Below are positions 37,225 to 50,253 of a stretch of 64,000 nucleotides of DNA, piece by piece (the stretch's first letter is position 1; each line of letters starts with the position of its first letter). This DNA comes from Darksidea phi. Its lineage: Eukaryota; Ascomycota; Dothideomycetes; Pleosporales; Lentitheciaceae. Made by a program: the position numbers and the translations under genes. The stretch lies in NCBI GenBank assembly GCA_030770425.1, contig JASJFT010000033.1, forward strand, positions 1 through 64,000, given 5' to 3'. Under the pieces are notes generated by a model. The model was given only the letters and a program-made list of their open reading frames with translations, searched no databases and was not told the DNA's origin.

Positions 37225-37659
37225 TATTACAACCCTACGCGAATTATAGGATGCGGGGTATCCCGAGAAGGTTAGAAGCTAAGATAAGGGCTTAGTTAGT
37301 GATCTAATATTACGTAATAATAATCTGGTTGATCTGTATCTTAGCGAACAGAGTAAATAGAGTATAACTAATAATAATCTAGTTGATCTGTATCTTAGCG
37401 AACAGAGCAAGTAGAGTAAGGTAAAGCGGGATAGATATAAGAAGATAGAGGATCTCTTAGGTTTTCTATCTTAATTCTTTGTAGTTAATCTTTAGTTCTT
37501 TACCTAATACTTACGAATAAGATTAGATCTTTTCCTAAGTGGTTATTCTAGTAATAGAATTCGTTGACTTGATCTTAACCTATTAGAAACCAACGGTGCG
37601 ACAAACGTTCTATTGGCCCTAACCCGGATCCCGTATAAAGGTACGTACAACGCATAATA
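37225..37659 (+). repeat. 3' LTR of chromovirus copy 1
   Basis: 435 bp from tattacaaccctacgcgaat to acgcataata. Followed by target duplication atata. Confidence 0.93.
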
Positions 37660-38416
37660 ATATATATACTCGAGCTACTTATCTAGTAATCTTAGACTAT
37701 AGCTAATACTATACTAATTATACTAGGTCTCTACTTAGTTAAAGTAGATATAGACGTCCTAGAAGTCTTTAATAGTCTACTACTACTACTTATACTTCTT
37801 ATATATTAGTAAGTTTTTAACTAGTATATTATCCCTATATAGTAGTATTAAGTACTATATCGTCTAGTTAAACTTAGATAGGAACTAGCTAATACTATAT
37901 TAGTCTATAGTCTCTTATATCTCGAGGTCCTTCTTAACTATAACCTTATACCCGTAGGTTATCTTCTAGTAATTCTTATATAATAGTAATTTCTACTTAA
38001 GTAGATTACTTCTATAGTAGAATTAAAGTACTTATAGTATTACTACTATAACTATAGTCTTAGATAACGAATATATTCTTATTATATATATAAGTATATA
38101 CTTAAAAAGTAGATAATATTTATTAATCTAGATATAGAGAAAGCTAAGGAGCTCTTATATTAGAATAATATAGTATAGAAGTAGAGAGTTAATATTATTA
38201 ATTAAGTCGTTATATAGGTTCTATTAGTACTATTATTTATATATTTTCTCTATTATTATAAAAGAGATATAGTATTCCTTTCTAATTTCGTATAACTTCT
38301 AGTAGTTATTAACTAAATTAGTATACGCTTACTTCTTACTATAAAGATATATAAACTCGTAAACTACCTTAGAAAATAAAATACTACTATCTTCCTACTA
38401 GAGCGACTAAATATAT

Positions 38417-38851
38417 TATTATACGTTGTACGTACCTTTATACGGGATCCGGGTTAGGGCCGATAGAACGTTTATCGCACCGTTGGTTTCTGATAGGTTA
38501 AGATCAAGTTAACGAATTCTATTACTAGAATAACTACTTAGGAAAAGATCCAATCTTGTTCGTAAGTGTTAGGTAAAGAACTGAAGATTAGCTACAAAGA
38601 ATCAAGATAGAAAACCTAAGAGATCCTCTATCTTCTTATATCTATCCCGCTTTGCCTTGCTCTGCTTGCTCTGTTCGCTAAGACACAGATCAACTAGATT
38701 ATTGTTGGTCATGCTCTGTTTGCTCTATTCGCTAAGATATAGATCAACCAGATTATTGTTACGTAATATTGGATTACTAACTAAGCCCTTATCTTGGCTT
38801 CTAACCTTCTCGGGATGTCCCGTATCCTGTGATTCGCGTGGGGTTGTAACA
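38417..38851 (-). mobile_element. Solo LTR of the chromovirus family
   Basis: 435 bp in the minus orientation with target duplication tatat (38412-38416 and 38852-38856). Copy A shows the empty site near 14270. It is the least RIP-mutated LTR in the window, keeping cctgtgattcgcgtggggtt, tgccttgctctgcttgctct and most CpA/TpG sites. It probably arose by recombination between the two LTRs of a full element. A 67-codon open frame inside (38657-38860) is a by-product of the low RIP load and not a gene. Confidence 0.95.
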
Positions 38852-41744
38852 TATATCTAGGATTTAGTATAAGATTCTTAAGTAATTTATTATTAAAGAT
38901 ATATATCTTAGATATATTAAATAGTATCTTAATTAAACTATAAAACTAAAAGTAGATTAAGTTATCTATACTCTTCTTTCTATTTAGTACTATAAATAGT
39001 ATCTAGTCTATTATATCTTATATACTAGCCTAAATATATATAGTATATCTAGTACTACCCTTAACTTAGCTACTATTAGTATAGAGGATATCGTAGATCT
39101 ATATATATATCTTAAGATAATATCTCTACTATAAAAATATCTTAATCTTATAGACGTCTAGGATATAGTTATATAGTAGAATACTATCCTCTAAAATAAT
39201 CTACTTATTAAGATTAATAAAGGTACGATACTTATTATAGAACTATAGATTAGTTATCTAGAACTAAAATACTTTTTAATACCTATATACTAATATTAGA
39301 CTAGTATTTATATACTCTAGCTTAATATTCTTTATATTTATAAAAAGAATTATACCCTTAAATTAATTAAAGTTAGAGTTATTTATAATACTTTCTAGAA
39401 TATAGCTCTAGAGTAGGTTAAAATACTAATACTAGAGTATATATTATAAAAGCTACTCTTTTATAGATACCTTTTATAAAAGACCTTCTATAACTAATAT
39501 AGTTAAGTCTAGCTTAATAATATATATAAAAGTAGAATAATACTATAAGAGGTTTAAGTATCTAATTATCTTCTAAATAGTAGAACTTAGAACTATATTA
39601 TATTAGAGCTCTTAGTCTTTATAACTAAGGTATATAGTATACTCGTATATACTATCTATATAAAGTATAAAGAAAAAGATATATAGAAAAAGTAATTCTA
39701 TACTAATAAGAAAGCTAAAGTAGTAATATAGGATTTTATATAATAGAATATACTTTTCTACTAGATTTCTATAATAATTATAGGTAGATACTTTTAAGCT
39801 AAAATATATATTACTACTAATATTTAGAAATAGATAAGATCTAGAAAATTAATTAATTCTCTAGTAAGTAACGCCTAGGCTAGAAGAAAAGTAATAGATA
39901 CTATTAATATCGAATATAGTCTTAGTAGTACGATTCTTATTACTATAAAAGTAGTACTATACTAAGTATAGACTTCTAGGTAGACTTTTATTATAGATTC
40001 TAATATTCTTAAGAAAAGCTACTATACTTATACCTTTAAAGATACCCTAATAGTTAATACTACGTAGGTCTACTAGTTCTATTAACTTAGAATTACTAAG
40101 GACGTTTAGAAGTAGTATTTCTCTATAGTAGTCCCTATAAAGAAGTATAGTAATTTAACTAAGAGAGAAGTATATAAAATATATATCGGGGCGCTAATAA
40201 TACTCTTAATATAGCTAGTCTACCTTACTATACTATTTATAGGTATAGTCTTAGAAATACTAAAACTACTTTATAAGTCTACTAGCTATCTACTCTAATA
40301 ATTCTAGTAAGATAGTAGGCGCTTATCTTATAGATACGACTAGATCTAAGAAGAAAATAATATTTAGAGATCTTAGTATAGAGCCTATATAAATTAATAT
40401 ACTTTTTAATAAATACTAAATTTAAGATAGTAGGGTATTACTCTAGACTAGGAATCTAGTATTATATCTACTACTTTCCCGGCTCTAATACGACGAAGAA
40501 GGGAGACTAGACTAACTAAATACTAGTAATTACTCTTTAGCTTCTACTAAAGTATATATATTATATATACTAGTAGTATCTACTACTTCTTCTATAATAG
40601 ATTTATCCCGTATTATTTCTTTTCTATTTATTAAGTCTAACGACTTATATATACTTATATTTTCCTTAGTATCTTCTTACTAGATTATATTTAGAATTTC
40701 TATATCTTTTATATCTATTTCGTCTAGTTACTATAAAATTATATCTTTATATTCGCCTTACTTAGTAGTAGATACTAGCTCGTCTACCCGGATCTATATT
40801 ATCTATTTAGCTATCTCCGTCTATTTATTAGCTAGTAAAGGAAAGAAAATTAGTAGTAGAAGACTCGCTTCTAGATTAGATAACTCGTTATTCTATTAGC
40901 TATTATTATCTCGAGGAATAGAAATATTAGTATTTATCTAAAGATTAAGTTCTAGAGGGATTTTAGTTAGTATATTTATAAAAAGTAGAAGTTTATATAT
41001 AATAAAGTCTACTAGCTACTAGAACTAGCGCGTCTACTAATATCGTTGTTAATTACTAGCCTTCTTTATATCTACTATAGTAGTAGTATTAGTATACTTT
41101 CTTAGTCTCTTATCTATCTTTTTAGAGCTATTATAAGAAGATATAACTAGAGATAAGATAAAAAGGACTTTTAAAGTATTAATAATAAGGTTCTAAATTA
41201 ACCTTAATATAATTAGTATAGAAACTACGTTATATTCTACTACTTTATTATAATTATCTATTTTATAGCCTCTATCTCTTCTACGTACTAGACTCTAGAT
41301 TTAGTTTATATAATAAGTCTTTTATATAGTTTTATAGATCTAAAACTATTTCTCTATAAAATTTAGTATAAGGTATAGATAGAGATAATTTCGATATATA
41401 TATATATTAAAACCCTTAGACCTAAGATAGTAATAATATAATTAGAAAATTTTACTTCTACGTTAACTAGCTATAGACTACCTAAGTACGTCTCCTCTAT
41501 TAGAGACTATTTAACGTACTATAGAATTAACCTTATTACTAACTACCTCCCCTATTATACTTAATAACCTAGACGTTAATATACTTCTTAATAATATATT
41601 AAATAGTCTTAATAGTTACTAGGTAGTATAGATAATAGATACGACCTATAGTACTAATAATAGTAACTTAATTTTTATAGTCTAGTTATCTAATAATATA
41701 GTTACTTAGCTATATAAATATATATTAGTAAAGTTACTTATTAA

Positions 41745-42985
41745 ATATATCTAGAATAGTACGAGCGAGAATAGTAGTTAAGTAAATAGTAAGATTAGAG
41801 GAGAAGAAGATACTAAGAAGCTTATAGGTAATAAGATTAGGGTAGAGGAAGATACTAAGGAGCCTATAGATAGTAAGATTAAGGTAGAAGAAGATACTAA
41901 GAAGCCCGTAGATAGTATAATTAGGGTAGAAGAAGATACTAGGGAGTCTATAGAATATAAATATAAGAGGTTACTATAAAATAAGATAACGTAATAGATA
42001 GCTAAAGTTAAAAGAGATAAGATATTAGTAGTCTAGATTAATATATAGTAAGATCCTAAAAAGAATATATAAGATATTAAGTTAGTACTTCTAAAGTATT
42101 AATTAAAGTTTACTAGGTTCTTAGAGCCGTATAAAAGACTCGGAATTATAACCGTAACTACTATAATTAAAGCTATAATAGTAGTTAGAGAGGTAGAGAC
42201 TTTTAAAGACTAGATAATAATTATATAACTTTAGTAGTATAAGTATAATAAGAATAATAGACTACTAGAAGGGTCTATATAGATTCTAATAATAGTAGTT
42301 ACTAGTAAGAATATAGATAAGAAGCTTACTAAAGAGAAAGAGAATTAACTTTAAATATTATTCTTTAGAATCCTAAACGGTAAGGGTATAATAGTCCTTA
42401 CTATACTTAAATACTAGTAGATATCTACGACTATATATAGTAAATTAGAGAGACTAAAGTAGAAATTATAAACTATTAGTATATAGTCGAACTAAAGAGG
42501 AGTTAGACTAGCTTCTTTAGTATAACTAAAGTAGTTCTATATACTCTATAGTCGGGAGCTTAGTAGTTTAATTATAAAGTCTACCTATCTAAAGACTTAG
42601 AACGAATTTAATCGGGTACTTAGATATAAAAAGAGGTAAAGTATATTAGTAAATACGTTTAGTATTAGAGTCCTTACTTTACTTCTAGTAAGTATAGTAC
42701 TAAATTTATTTATTAAATATATACTTTATATAGACTAAATAGAAATATAGATTAAACTTCTAAAATTATATATAAAGGATATTAATAAATTAAGTAAGGG
42801 AATAGAACCTCTCTATATAGTAGTAATAGTAGACTAAAGCCCTTCTAATAGAATACTAGTCTTCGAGTAGATAATAGACTAGTTATTAATACTATTAGAG
42901 TCTCTACGTAATATACTAGACCTTACTTATTTTAGCTTAGTAGAAGAAATATCGAATTATTAGATACTAGAGCTATAGAGAAGGA
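41745..42985 (+). pseudogene. Coding-like block 4 (B) with 14-residue repeats
   Basis: Counterpart of 17160-18350; the plus frame is broken only by TAA/TAG. Four 14-residue repeats instead of three. Confidence 0.4.
41806..41973 (+). repeat. 42-bp in-frame minisatellite, 4 units (B)
   Basis: Units begin at 41806, 41848, 41890 and 41932 with gaagatactaag(a/g)ag. One unit more than in copy A, period unchanged. Confidence 0.85.
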
Positions 42986-42989
42986 AGAG

Positions 42990-43050
42990 TAGAAGGAAGT
43001 AGTTAGAAAAGAGTATATAGATATATTCTACTCTTTTCTAAGCTCTTATA
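42990..43050. repeat. Palindrome P7 (B)
   Basis: gtagttagaaaagagtatat, short loop, attctactcttttctaagct. Confidence 0.65.
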
Positions 43051-44506
43051 TCTATATAAGAGACTTATAAATATATTTCTATATAGAGGTTCTCTACTAC
43101 TTAGAAAATATATAGAGTCCTTACTAATTCTAAGCCCCTCTAAAACCTAAGTATATAAGTTTAGAATAAATCTATAGCTACTTTTAAGAGAGTATTCTAT
43201 ATTACTTCTAATATATTACTAGGTATATTAAAGTACTTATACTAGTTAAAGTCCTCGTTCTAATCCTTATTATAGTCTAAATAGTATTTAAGGAATATAT
43301 CCTTCTTATATTATATAAAACTAACCCCTTACTATAAAAGATTATTAAGCTCCTCTTTTATAGGAGTATTATAAGTACCTATTTTTAAATTAGAGGTAAT
43401 TATAAAGTAGAAGAGGTATTATTAGATTCTTCTTCTTATTAATCTATTTTAATTAGGACGTCTCTATTATAGACTACCCTATAGAATAAAATAATAGTAA
43501 ATATTAATATACTTAGATTAATTATAGAAGATAGGGATATAGATAAACTAAATAGTAGTAATATTATTAATATAAAGTAGGATACTTTCTACGTAAATAC
43601 CGTCGATATAAAGATTACTAGTAAATTAATTTTTAGAAAGTATTCTAGATAGCTTTAATAATAGTAATATACTCGGATTCGCGTATAGATAAAATATTAA
43701 TAGATTATTATTTAGAAAGCTATAGCTTCTAGGGTAGAGCTTAGAAGGAGGTAGAGAAAGGGTAAAGAAAGGGTAAAGAAAGGGTAGAAAAAAGGGTAGA
43801 GGGGTAGTAGGACTAGTATAGAGGACTATATTTAATCTAATCTATATTTAGACTAGTATCGAGCCGGATAAGATATTAGTAAATAATTTAAATCTAGACT
43901 AGTATTAATTATATTAAGTAATATATTCGGTCTTACTATTCTAAACTTTAAAGAATTACTTAATACCTATAATTCTATATAAACTAGTTTTTCCTTCTAT
44001 TTCCTTTACTTACTTTTATTCTATAATATTCTTATCTTTATATATTTCTATCTCTTTATCTCTTAATATCTTAAATAAATATAAATAGGCGTATACGTTT
44101 AATCTCTCTAAGAGAATATAGTACTCTATCTACTATTAAGAAAACTTATTCGCTCTACTAGTATTTATTACTAGTATTTATACTAGTAGTAGTAGACTAA
44201 CTCTAAGAAAAGATATAAGCGTAGTTATTACCCTAGTAGTACTACTAAACCTAATAGTACTACTAACTCTACTATATTATTAAATCTAAGTACTATTAAA
44301 TCTATATTACTACTAACTTATAGTAGTACGTTAATACTTTTATATAAATACTAATACTATAGTAGTATTTATATATTTAAATATAAGTATTCTTTAATAT
44401 TTCTATAGAATAAAAACTTAATAACCTTCTATAGTAAGAGAGTTATCTTCTACTAGAATTAAGTATACGGGAGCTAGCTAGAATTATTTAATATAGAATT
44501 ACTAGC

Positions 44507-44573
44507 TAGAGAGAGAAGAAGGTTAGAAAAGAGTAGATATATATATTCTAATTCTTTTCTAAATCCCTCTATC
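44507..44573. repeat. Palindrome P8 (B)
   Basis: aaggttagaaaagagtagat, AT loop, aattcttttctaaatccctc. Confidence 0.65.
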
Positions 44574-44881
44574 TTATATTTAATCTTTAACTTATCTTAG
44601 TCTAGACTATAGATATAGAATTATATTCTTAATTCTATATATAATATTTATAATAAACCCTTTATATATACTTAGACGTATTTAAATATATAATATATAC
44701 TAAAATATTAAAAAAAATAAATTAGATAAAAAATACGTCGATTAGATAAAAAAGGTATTAATTAAATAAAAAAGGTATTAGTACTATTTAAAAGGGTATC
44801 GGTATAGACTATCTTATAATAGACTATAGTCTATAAGTATTTAGAAATAGTATTAATATAATATTTTTTTCTCTAATTCGA

Positions 44882-45431
44882 TTAATATATTCTCTCTTCG
44901 ACGATAATAATCCTATCTATATATTACTATTATATAGTAATAAGTATATTAAATAAGTATAGATAGCTTTCTATACTATTATTCTACCTTATAGGACTTA
45001 CTTTATATAAAATCTAGCTTTTAATATAGTATACTACGATATTCCGAAAAAACCCTAATTTAGTTAACGTATCCTTCTTTAATAACGACGATAGTTCTAT
45101 TTATATATTACTACTATATAGTAATAAGTATATCGAGTAAGTATAGATAGCTTTCTACGCTATTATTCTACCTTATAGGGCTTACTTTATACGAAATCTA
45201 GCTTTTAATATAATATACTACGATATTCTAAAAAAACCCTAATTTAATTAGTATATTCTTCTTCGATAATAATAATAAACCTATCTATATATTACTACTA
45301 TATAGTAATAAGTATATTAAACGAGTATAAATAGCTTTTTATACTATTATTCTACCTTATAAGGCTTACTTTATACGGAACCTAGCTTTTAATATAGTAT
45401 ACTATAATATTCTAAAAAAATCCTAATTTAA
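44882..45431. repeat. 184-bp block repeated three times (B)
   Basis: Copies start at 44882, 45064 and 45248; counterpart of 20270-20819. Confidence 0.8.
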
Positions 45432-45613
45432 TTAGTAGTCTTACTTAGGAAGCCTTTCTAAATATAGATACTAGGTACTAGTATATCTACCTTTTCGATT
45501 ATATATCTCTACTACTATAATAGATATAATAAAATAGATTATAATATATCTATTAAGAATACTTATTTAATAACTTAGAGCTATAAAATTCTACTTTTTT
45601 TTTCTAATCTTAT

Positions 45614-46048
45614 TGTTATGCGTTGTACGTACCTTTATACGGGATCCGGGTTAGGGCCGATAGAACGTTTATCGTACCGTTGGTTTCTGATAGGTTAAGA
45701 TCAAGTCAACGAATTCTATTACTAGAATAACTACTTAGGAAAAGATCTAATCTTGTTCGTAAGTATCAGGTGAAGAACTGAAGATTAACTATAAAGAATC
45801 AAGATAGAAAACCTAAGAGATCCTCTATCTTCTTATATCTGTCCCGCTTTGCCTTGCTCTACTTGCTCTGTTCGCTAAGATATAGATTAACTAGATTATT
45901 GTTGGTTATACTCTATTTGCTCTGTTCGCTAAGATATAGATTAACTAGATTATTATTACGTAATGTTGGATTACTAACTAAGCCCTTGTCTTAGCTTCTA
46001 ACCTTCTCGGGATGCCCCGTATCCTGTGATTCGCGTGGGGTTATAATA
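45614..46048 (-). repeat. LTR, 3' end of the array (copy 2)
   Basis: It starts tgttatgcgttgtacg, keeping the TG terminus, and ends ggggttataata. It is adjacent to target duplication cttat. Confidence 0.93.
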
Positions 46049-46295
46049 CTCGCTCCCTCCTCCGAAGCTTCGTCCTCGAAGTCGCGTTCCCTTTCTCGTA
46101 ACCCTATTTGGTAGTAGTCTAATTGTTCCGGTAATTCTTTCTATACTACGCCGCAACCCGCGTGTACGTACCAGTAATTCTTTTCTTAGCCCGGTACCCT
46201 AGTTGTTCCGCCCCTTGTCTAGGTATAAGAGTAGGTGACGTCCCCCTCTACGGGTATCTAAGCCCTATTCTTTATTTTCTTCTTGGGTCCTAATA

Positions 46296-46856
46296 ATACC
46301 TAAAGGTCCTAAGACTTCTATAGCTCGTCGTCTTCGTCTCGCCTACTACGTCCTTCGCTCTGGTCGTATAATACCGCCGGCTCGATCGTATCTAAACTGT
46401 TAATTCGCTGGCCGCAAATGTAAGACGTTACCGTTCTTAGCTCGTTATAGTAGATGTCTCTCTTAGAATGTTTCTTGTAGTCTAGCGGTAACTAACAAGT
46501 CTCTTGCTCGCGCTAAGGAAGAGCGTTCTCGACTCCTATCCGAACTAGAGTCCGCTAAGGATAAAGAGTTGGCCGCTTAAGCCCGTAAACGGCGTATCCG
46601 CGCGTAACTAGCTTAGTACGATGCCCGTTAACGTGAGCTTCTTAATCGTAAGCTAGCTTCGATCTCTAAGTTGGAAAAGTCGGAACAGGTAGAAGCCGCT
46701 CGGTCTACTTCTTCCAGCTTGCCCGTATTACTATAGTAAGCCTTACTGTACGAGTCTACTAATTTCTCCGCTTTTCTAAATAGTTGGGAGCCTCTACCTC
46801 TAGGTACTTCTGGTAATACTGCTTAACTAGGTCCTGGCAGCCCTGTAGGTTCTTGA
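46296..46856 (+). pseudogene. Antisense frame in chromovirus copy 2
   Basis: The same 186-codon frame as 36417-36977, at the exactly corresponding position, ending with TGA at 46854-46856. The start codon is ATA here (RIP of ATG). The helical stretch reads KEERSRLLSELESAKDKEL and GAA CAG is kept where copies 1 and 3 have TAG. See copy 1 for discussion. Confidence 0.55.
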
Positions 46857-49800
46857 CTGGTTCCTATGTATTTTGGCTGGTAGGCCATCCTACCTATTTA
46901 ACTAAATATTTCTACTAACGTCCGAACTTCTGTAGTCCTTGAATTTCCTCGACCTCGTACTCCTCGTCTTCGAGTTCGACGTCGGTAGCTACTTCGGCGT
47001 CTTCTGGTACTAGTTCTAGTAATGATACGTAGAATACCGGGTATATTTTTATACCTTTGGCTAGCTTTAGCCTATAGTTAACTAGTCCTATCTTTTCTTT
47101 AATTTCGAATAGTTCGATTCGTAAATTGTCTAGTTTGTCGTATAGTCGTTTAGTTTTTAGGTTTCGTCGTAAAAGGAAAACTTTGTCCTCCCTCTTAAGG
47201 GTCGGTCCCTCGAGCCTTCTTTTGTTTACTATTTTGGCTATTATAAGGTTTCTGCGTGCTATCCGCGCGCTAAGTTCTTTATATAGTTCTTATATTAAAT
47301 AGGCTTTTTCTTCTACCCTAGTGGATATACTCTCGATATCCTTCGGATCTCTATAAGTCGTCGGCTTATATCCGTGATTTGCGTAGTATAGTAAGTATCT
47401 AGTCGTCGTAGATCTCTTACTATTATATACCAATTATACTATTAGTAGTAATTTAACCTAGTTGTCCTACAACTTGTTAATATAGAACCTTAGATACTCC
47501 TCTAGAGTTTGGTTCGTTCGTTCCGTCTGACCGTCTGTCTACGGATAGAAGCTAGTCGATAGCTTTCTTTTAATTCCTAGTTTTACGAGTAGTATACTCT
47601 AAAACCTTAAAGTGAATAGTTTGTCCCTATCCGTAAGGATCTGTTCCGGTAATCCGTAATTGGCGATAAGCGTTCTTTTGACCTTATAAGCTATATTTTC
47701 TACTATAATTGCTTCGTTCGTCGGGATGAAGTGTACTACCTTGGTTAATCGGTCTACGATTACTATAATCGTATTATATAATCTTCCTAATCCCGGTTCT
47801 AATAATAGTAGTAACTTTACTATGAAGTCTATCGTAACGTGAGTCTATAGTCGTATAGGTAGTACTAGCGGTTGGAGTAATCTATAGGGCTTATATTTCT
47901 TAGGTTTATTCTTAGAATATTCTAAATAGTCGCCTATCGCTTTCCGAACTTCCTCTCTTATATTAGTAAGTAGGTATTCTCTATCTATATGTCTGACTGT
48001 TTTATCGATTCCTAGGTATCCTAGTATTTTACTCTCGTGGATTTCCCGTATTAAGTCTCCCCTAAGACTCGGTGGAATGTAAGGCCTTGTCTCCGAGTCG
48101 TTTATTAGAGCGGAGTATTCTTCCTTATCGAAGTATATATTGTCTCCCTCTGGTATTCTGTTAGTATTTCTGATGGTTTCTCGGGCCTTGTTTCTCTATT
48201 TTTTCTTAATATCTACTATTACCGTAATTTTGGCTAGCCTCGTATGGTTATAGACGAGGGTTCCGTCGGGTTCCTTTCGTAGAACTGGTTCGTATACGAC
48301 GGGTTTATCGGTACCTTAAAGGTCCGATCTTCTACTAAGAGCGTCCGCCGCTCTGTTTAGTATTCCCGGCCGGTAACTTATCTTAAAGTCGTAATCTACT
48401 AGTAATTCCGACTATCGGAATTGTCGTCGATTGAGTTTCTTTATAGTCGTAAAACTTGTAAGGTTCTAGTGGTCCGTAATAACCTCAATCTTATACTTAG
48501 CTCCTACAAGCTATGGTCTCTATTATTTAAATGCTGATACGACAGCGCCAAGTTCCTTATTATAAACGTTGTAGTTTACTTCTTCCTTGCTAAACTTACG
48601 TAAGTAGTAGAATACTAGTCTCTATTTTCCGTCTTCCCCTTACTAGGTAAGTATCGCCCCTAGTACATAATCTAATACATCCGTCTCTACTCTAAGAGGT
48701 CTTGTCGGGTCGTATATCTATAATATAGGTACCGATATAAATAGGTTCTTAAGCTTGTCGAAAGCTTCCTATTATTCCTAGTTCTACTAAAATCCCTTTT
48801 CCTTCTTGGTTACCTCCGTAAGTAGAGATGTAGTCTTTGAGTAATCCCTAATAAACTTCCGATAGAAGTTGGCGAATCCTAAAAAGGATTGTACGTCCTT
48901 GACCGATATTAGGGTTGGCTATTCCCTTATAGTCTGTACTTTCTTAGGGTCTATAGATACTCCTTCTCGCGAAATAATAAAACCTAGATATTCGGTTTCC
49001 GTCCTATGGAATTCGTATTTATCTAGGTAAAGTAGTAACCTGTTTTACTATAGCTTTCGTAGTACTTTCTTTATATACTCTTTATATTCTTCCAGCGTCC
49101 CTTTGCTATATATAAGAATATCGTCTAGATATACCGTATAGAATACGTCTAAGTATTCGTTTAACGTTCTATTAATAACTAACTAAAACGTTACTAGTAT
49201 ATTCGTTAGTCTAAATGGTATAACTCTATACTCGTAGAGTCTATATCGGGTCTTGAATGCCGTATACTTTTCGTACCCTTTCGCTATTCAAATCCTATAG
49301 AATCCTTTCCGGATGTCGAATTTCGTAATCTACTTAACTCCTTAGAGCCGGTCTATGAGTTCTCCGATTAGTAGTAGTAGGTATTGGTTTTTCTTCGTAA
49401 CGTTGTTTAAACGTCTGTAGTCTATACAAAGTCGTAACTTTCCGTTCTTCTTTAGGATAAATAGAACTAGTAATACTATAGAGCTTTAACTTTCTCTAAT
49501 ATATCCTCTCTCTAGGTTCTTCGTTAAGTACTCTTTTAATTCTTCCTGTTGATCTACTATTAACGAGTATATAGGTCCAGGCTCGAGCTTCGCGCCCTAT
49601 TCTAGGTATATCTTATAATCCTATTCCTAGTACTCTAGTAAATCGGTTTCCGGATGTTCTTCGAATAGCTCTCGGAACTCCTCGTAGTCTCGAGGTATTG
49701 TTGGCCGTAGTCCTTCCTACGTAGTCGCGACCCTTTGTACTATAATAACGCCGACTCTCTACGGGTTCTTCTTATAGATCCTCGTAATCTTATAAGGTAA

Positions 49801-50253
49801 AATTAAGCCTATCCTCCCTTTCCGGGGTATATACTAGATCTCGTAGCTGGACCTACCCGGTCTCCTAATTCCTACGACTCGAGCTACCCGCTCGTAGCCT
49901 AGTACTTTACGTAGCTTCTAATCTATCCGTAGATTATATATTGCTAGCTAATCGTAACCAATAATTATATCGGTATCTCTAATTTCTATAATATTAAATC
50001 TACGATGGTCTCTAACATTTCCTACCTCTAAGGTTACTTTTTTCGTTTCGAGGCGAATTATACCTCCTCTATATTCTATAGATAATCTATCTCCGAGGTC
50101 TACTCGTATAGGTTTTTCTTTAACTTGGTAAGGAATCCCTTATTCCTCTATTAATTTTAACGATAGGAGCGTAAACTCTACTCTACTATCTATAATAGCT
50201 CGGACTTTCCGTCCGTAAATTCGTACGTCTACCTCTAATCTAGCCGGTTGTTG
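46759..50253 (-). pseudogene. pol: pol of chromovirus copy 2
   Basis: Exactly collinear with copy 1 (position p maps to 83273 minus p). YLDD is kept at about 49120-49131, the integrase and chromodomain order is the same, and the protease-start CAA CAA codons are intact here where copy 1 has TAA TAA, which confirms the frame. Several TAA/TAG codons inactivate it. Confidence 0.88.

Larger units (their letters stand above)
30306..37659 (+). mobile_element. Ty3/Gypsy chromovirus, copy 1 (complete, RIP-mutated)
   Basis: Full element of 7354 bp: 5' LTR 30306-30738, interior 30739-37224, 3' LTR 37225-37659. It is flanked by a 5-bp target duplication, atata (30301-30305 and 37660-37664). LTR ends are TGTTA...TAACA after allowing for RIP. 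It is inserted in coding-like block 3 of unit B. It is much less RIP-mutated than its host sequence and still has CAA and TGG codons. A purine-rich tract (ggagggaggagcgag, 37210-37224) abuts the 3' LTR. No convincing tRNA-primed binding site is visible after the 5' LTR. Confidence 0.95.
29130..41345 (-). pseudogene. Coding-like block 3 (B), split by a chromovirus and a solo LTR
   Basis: Counterpart of 12335-16740. Its pieces are 29130-30305, 37665-38416 and 38857-41345. Copy A keeps both empty insertion sites (near 13511 and 14270), which fixes the element borders. Function unknown. Confidence 0.35.

Noticed and set aside
38657..38860. 67-codon open frame on + in the solo LTR
   Set aside because: It is the LTR's 54-bp duplication read in one direction; the product is a low-complexity leucine/arginine repeat and other LTR copies have it broken or shifted.
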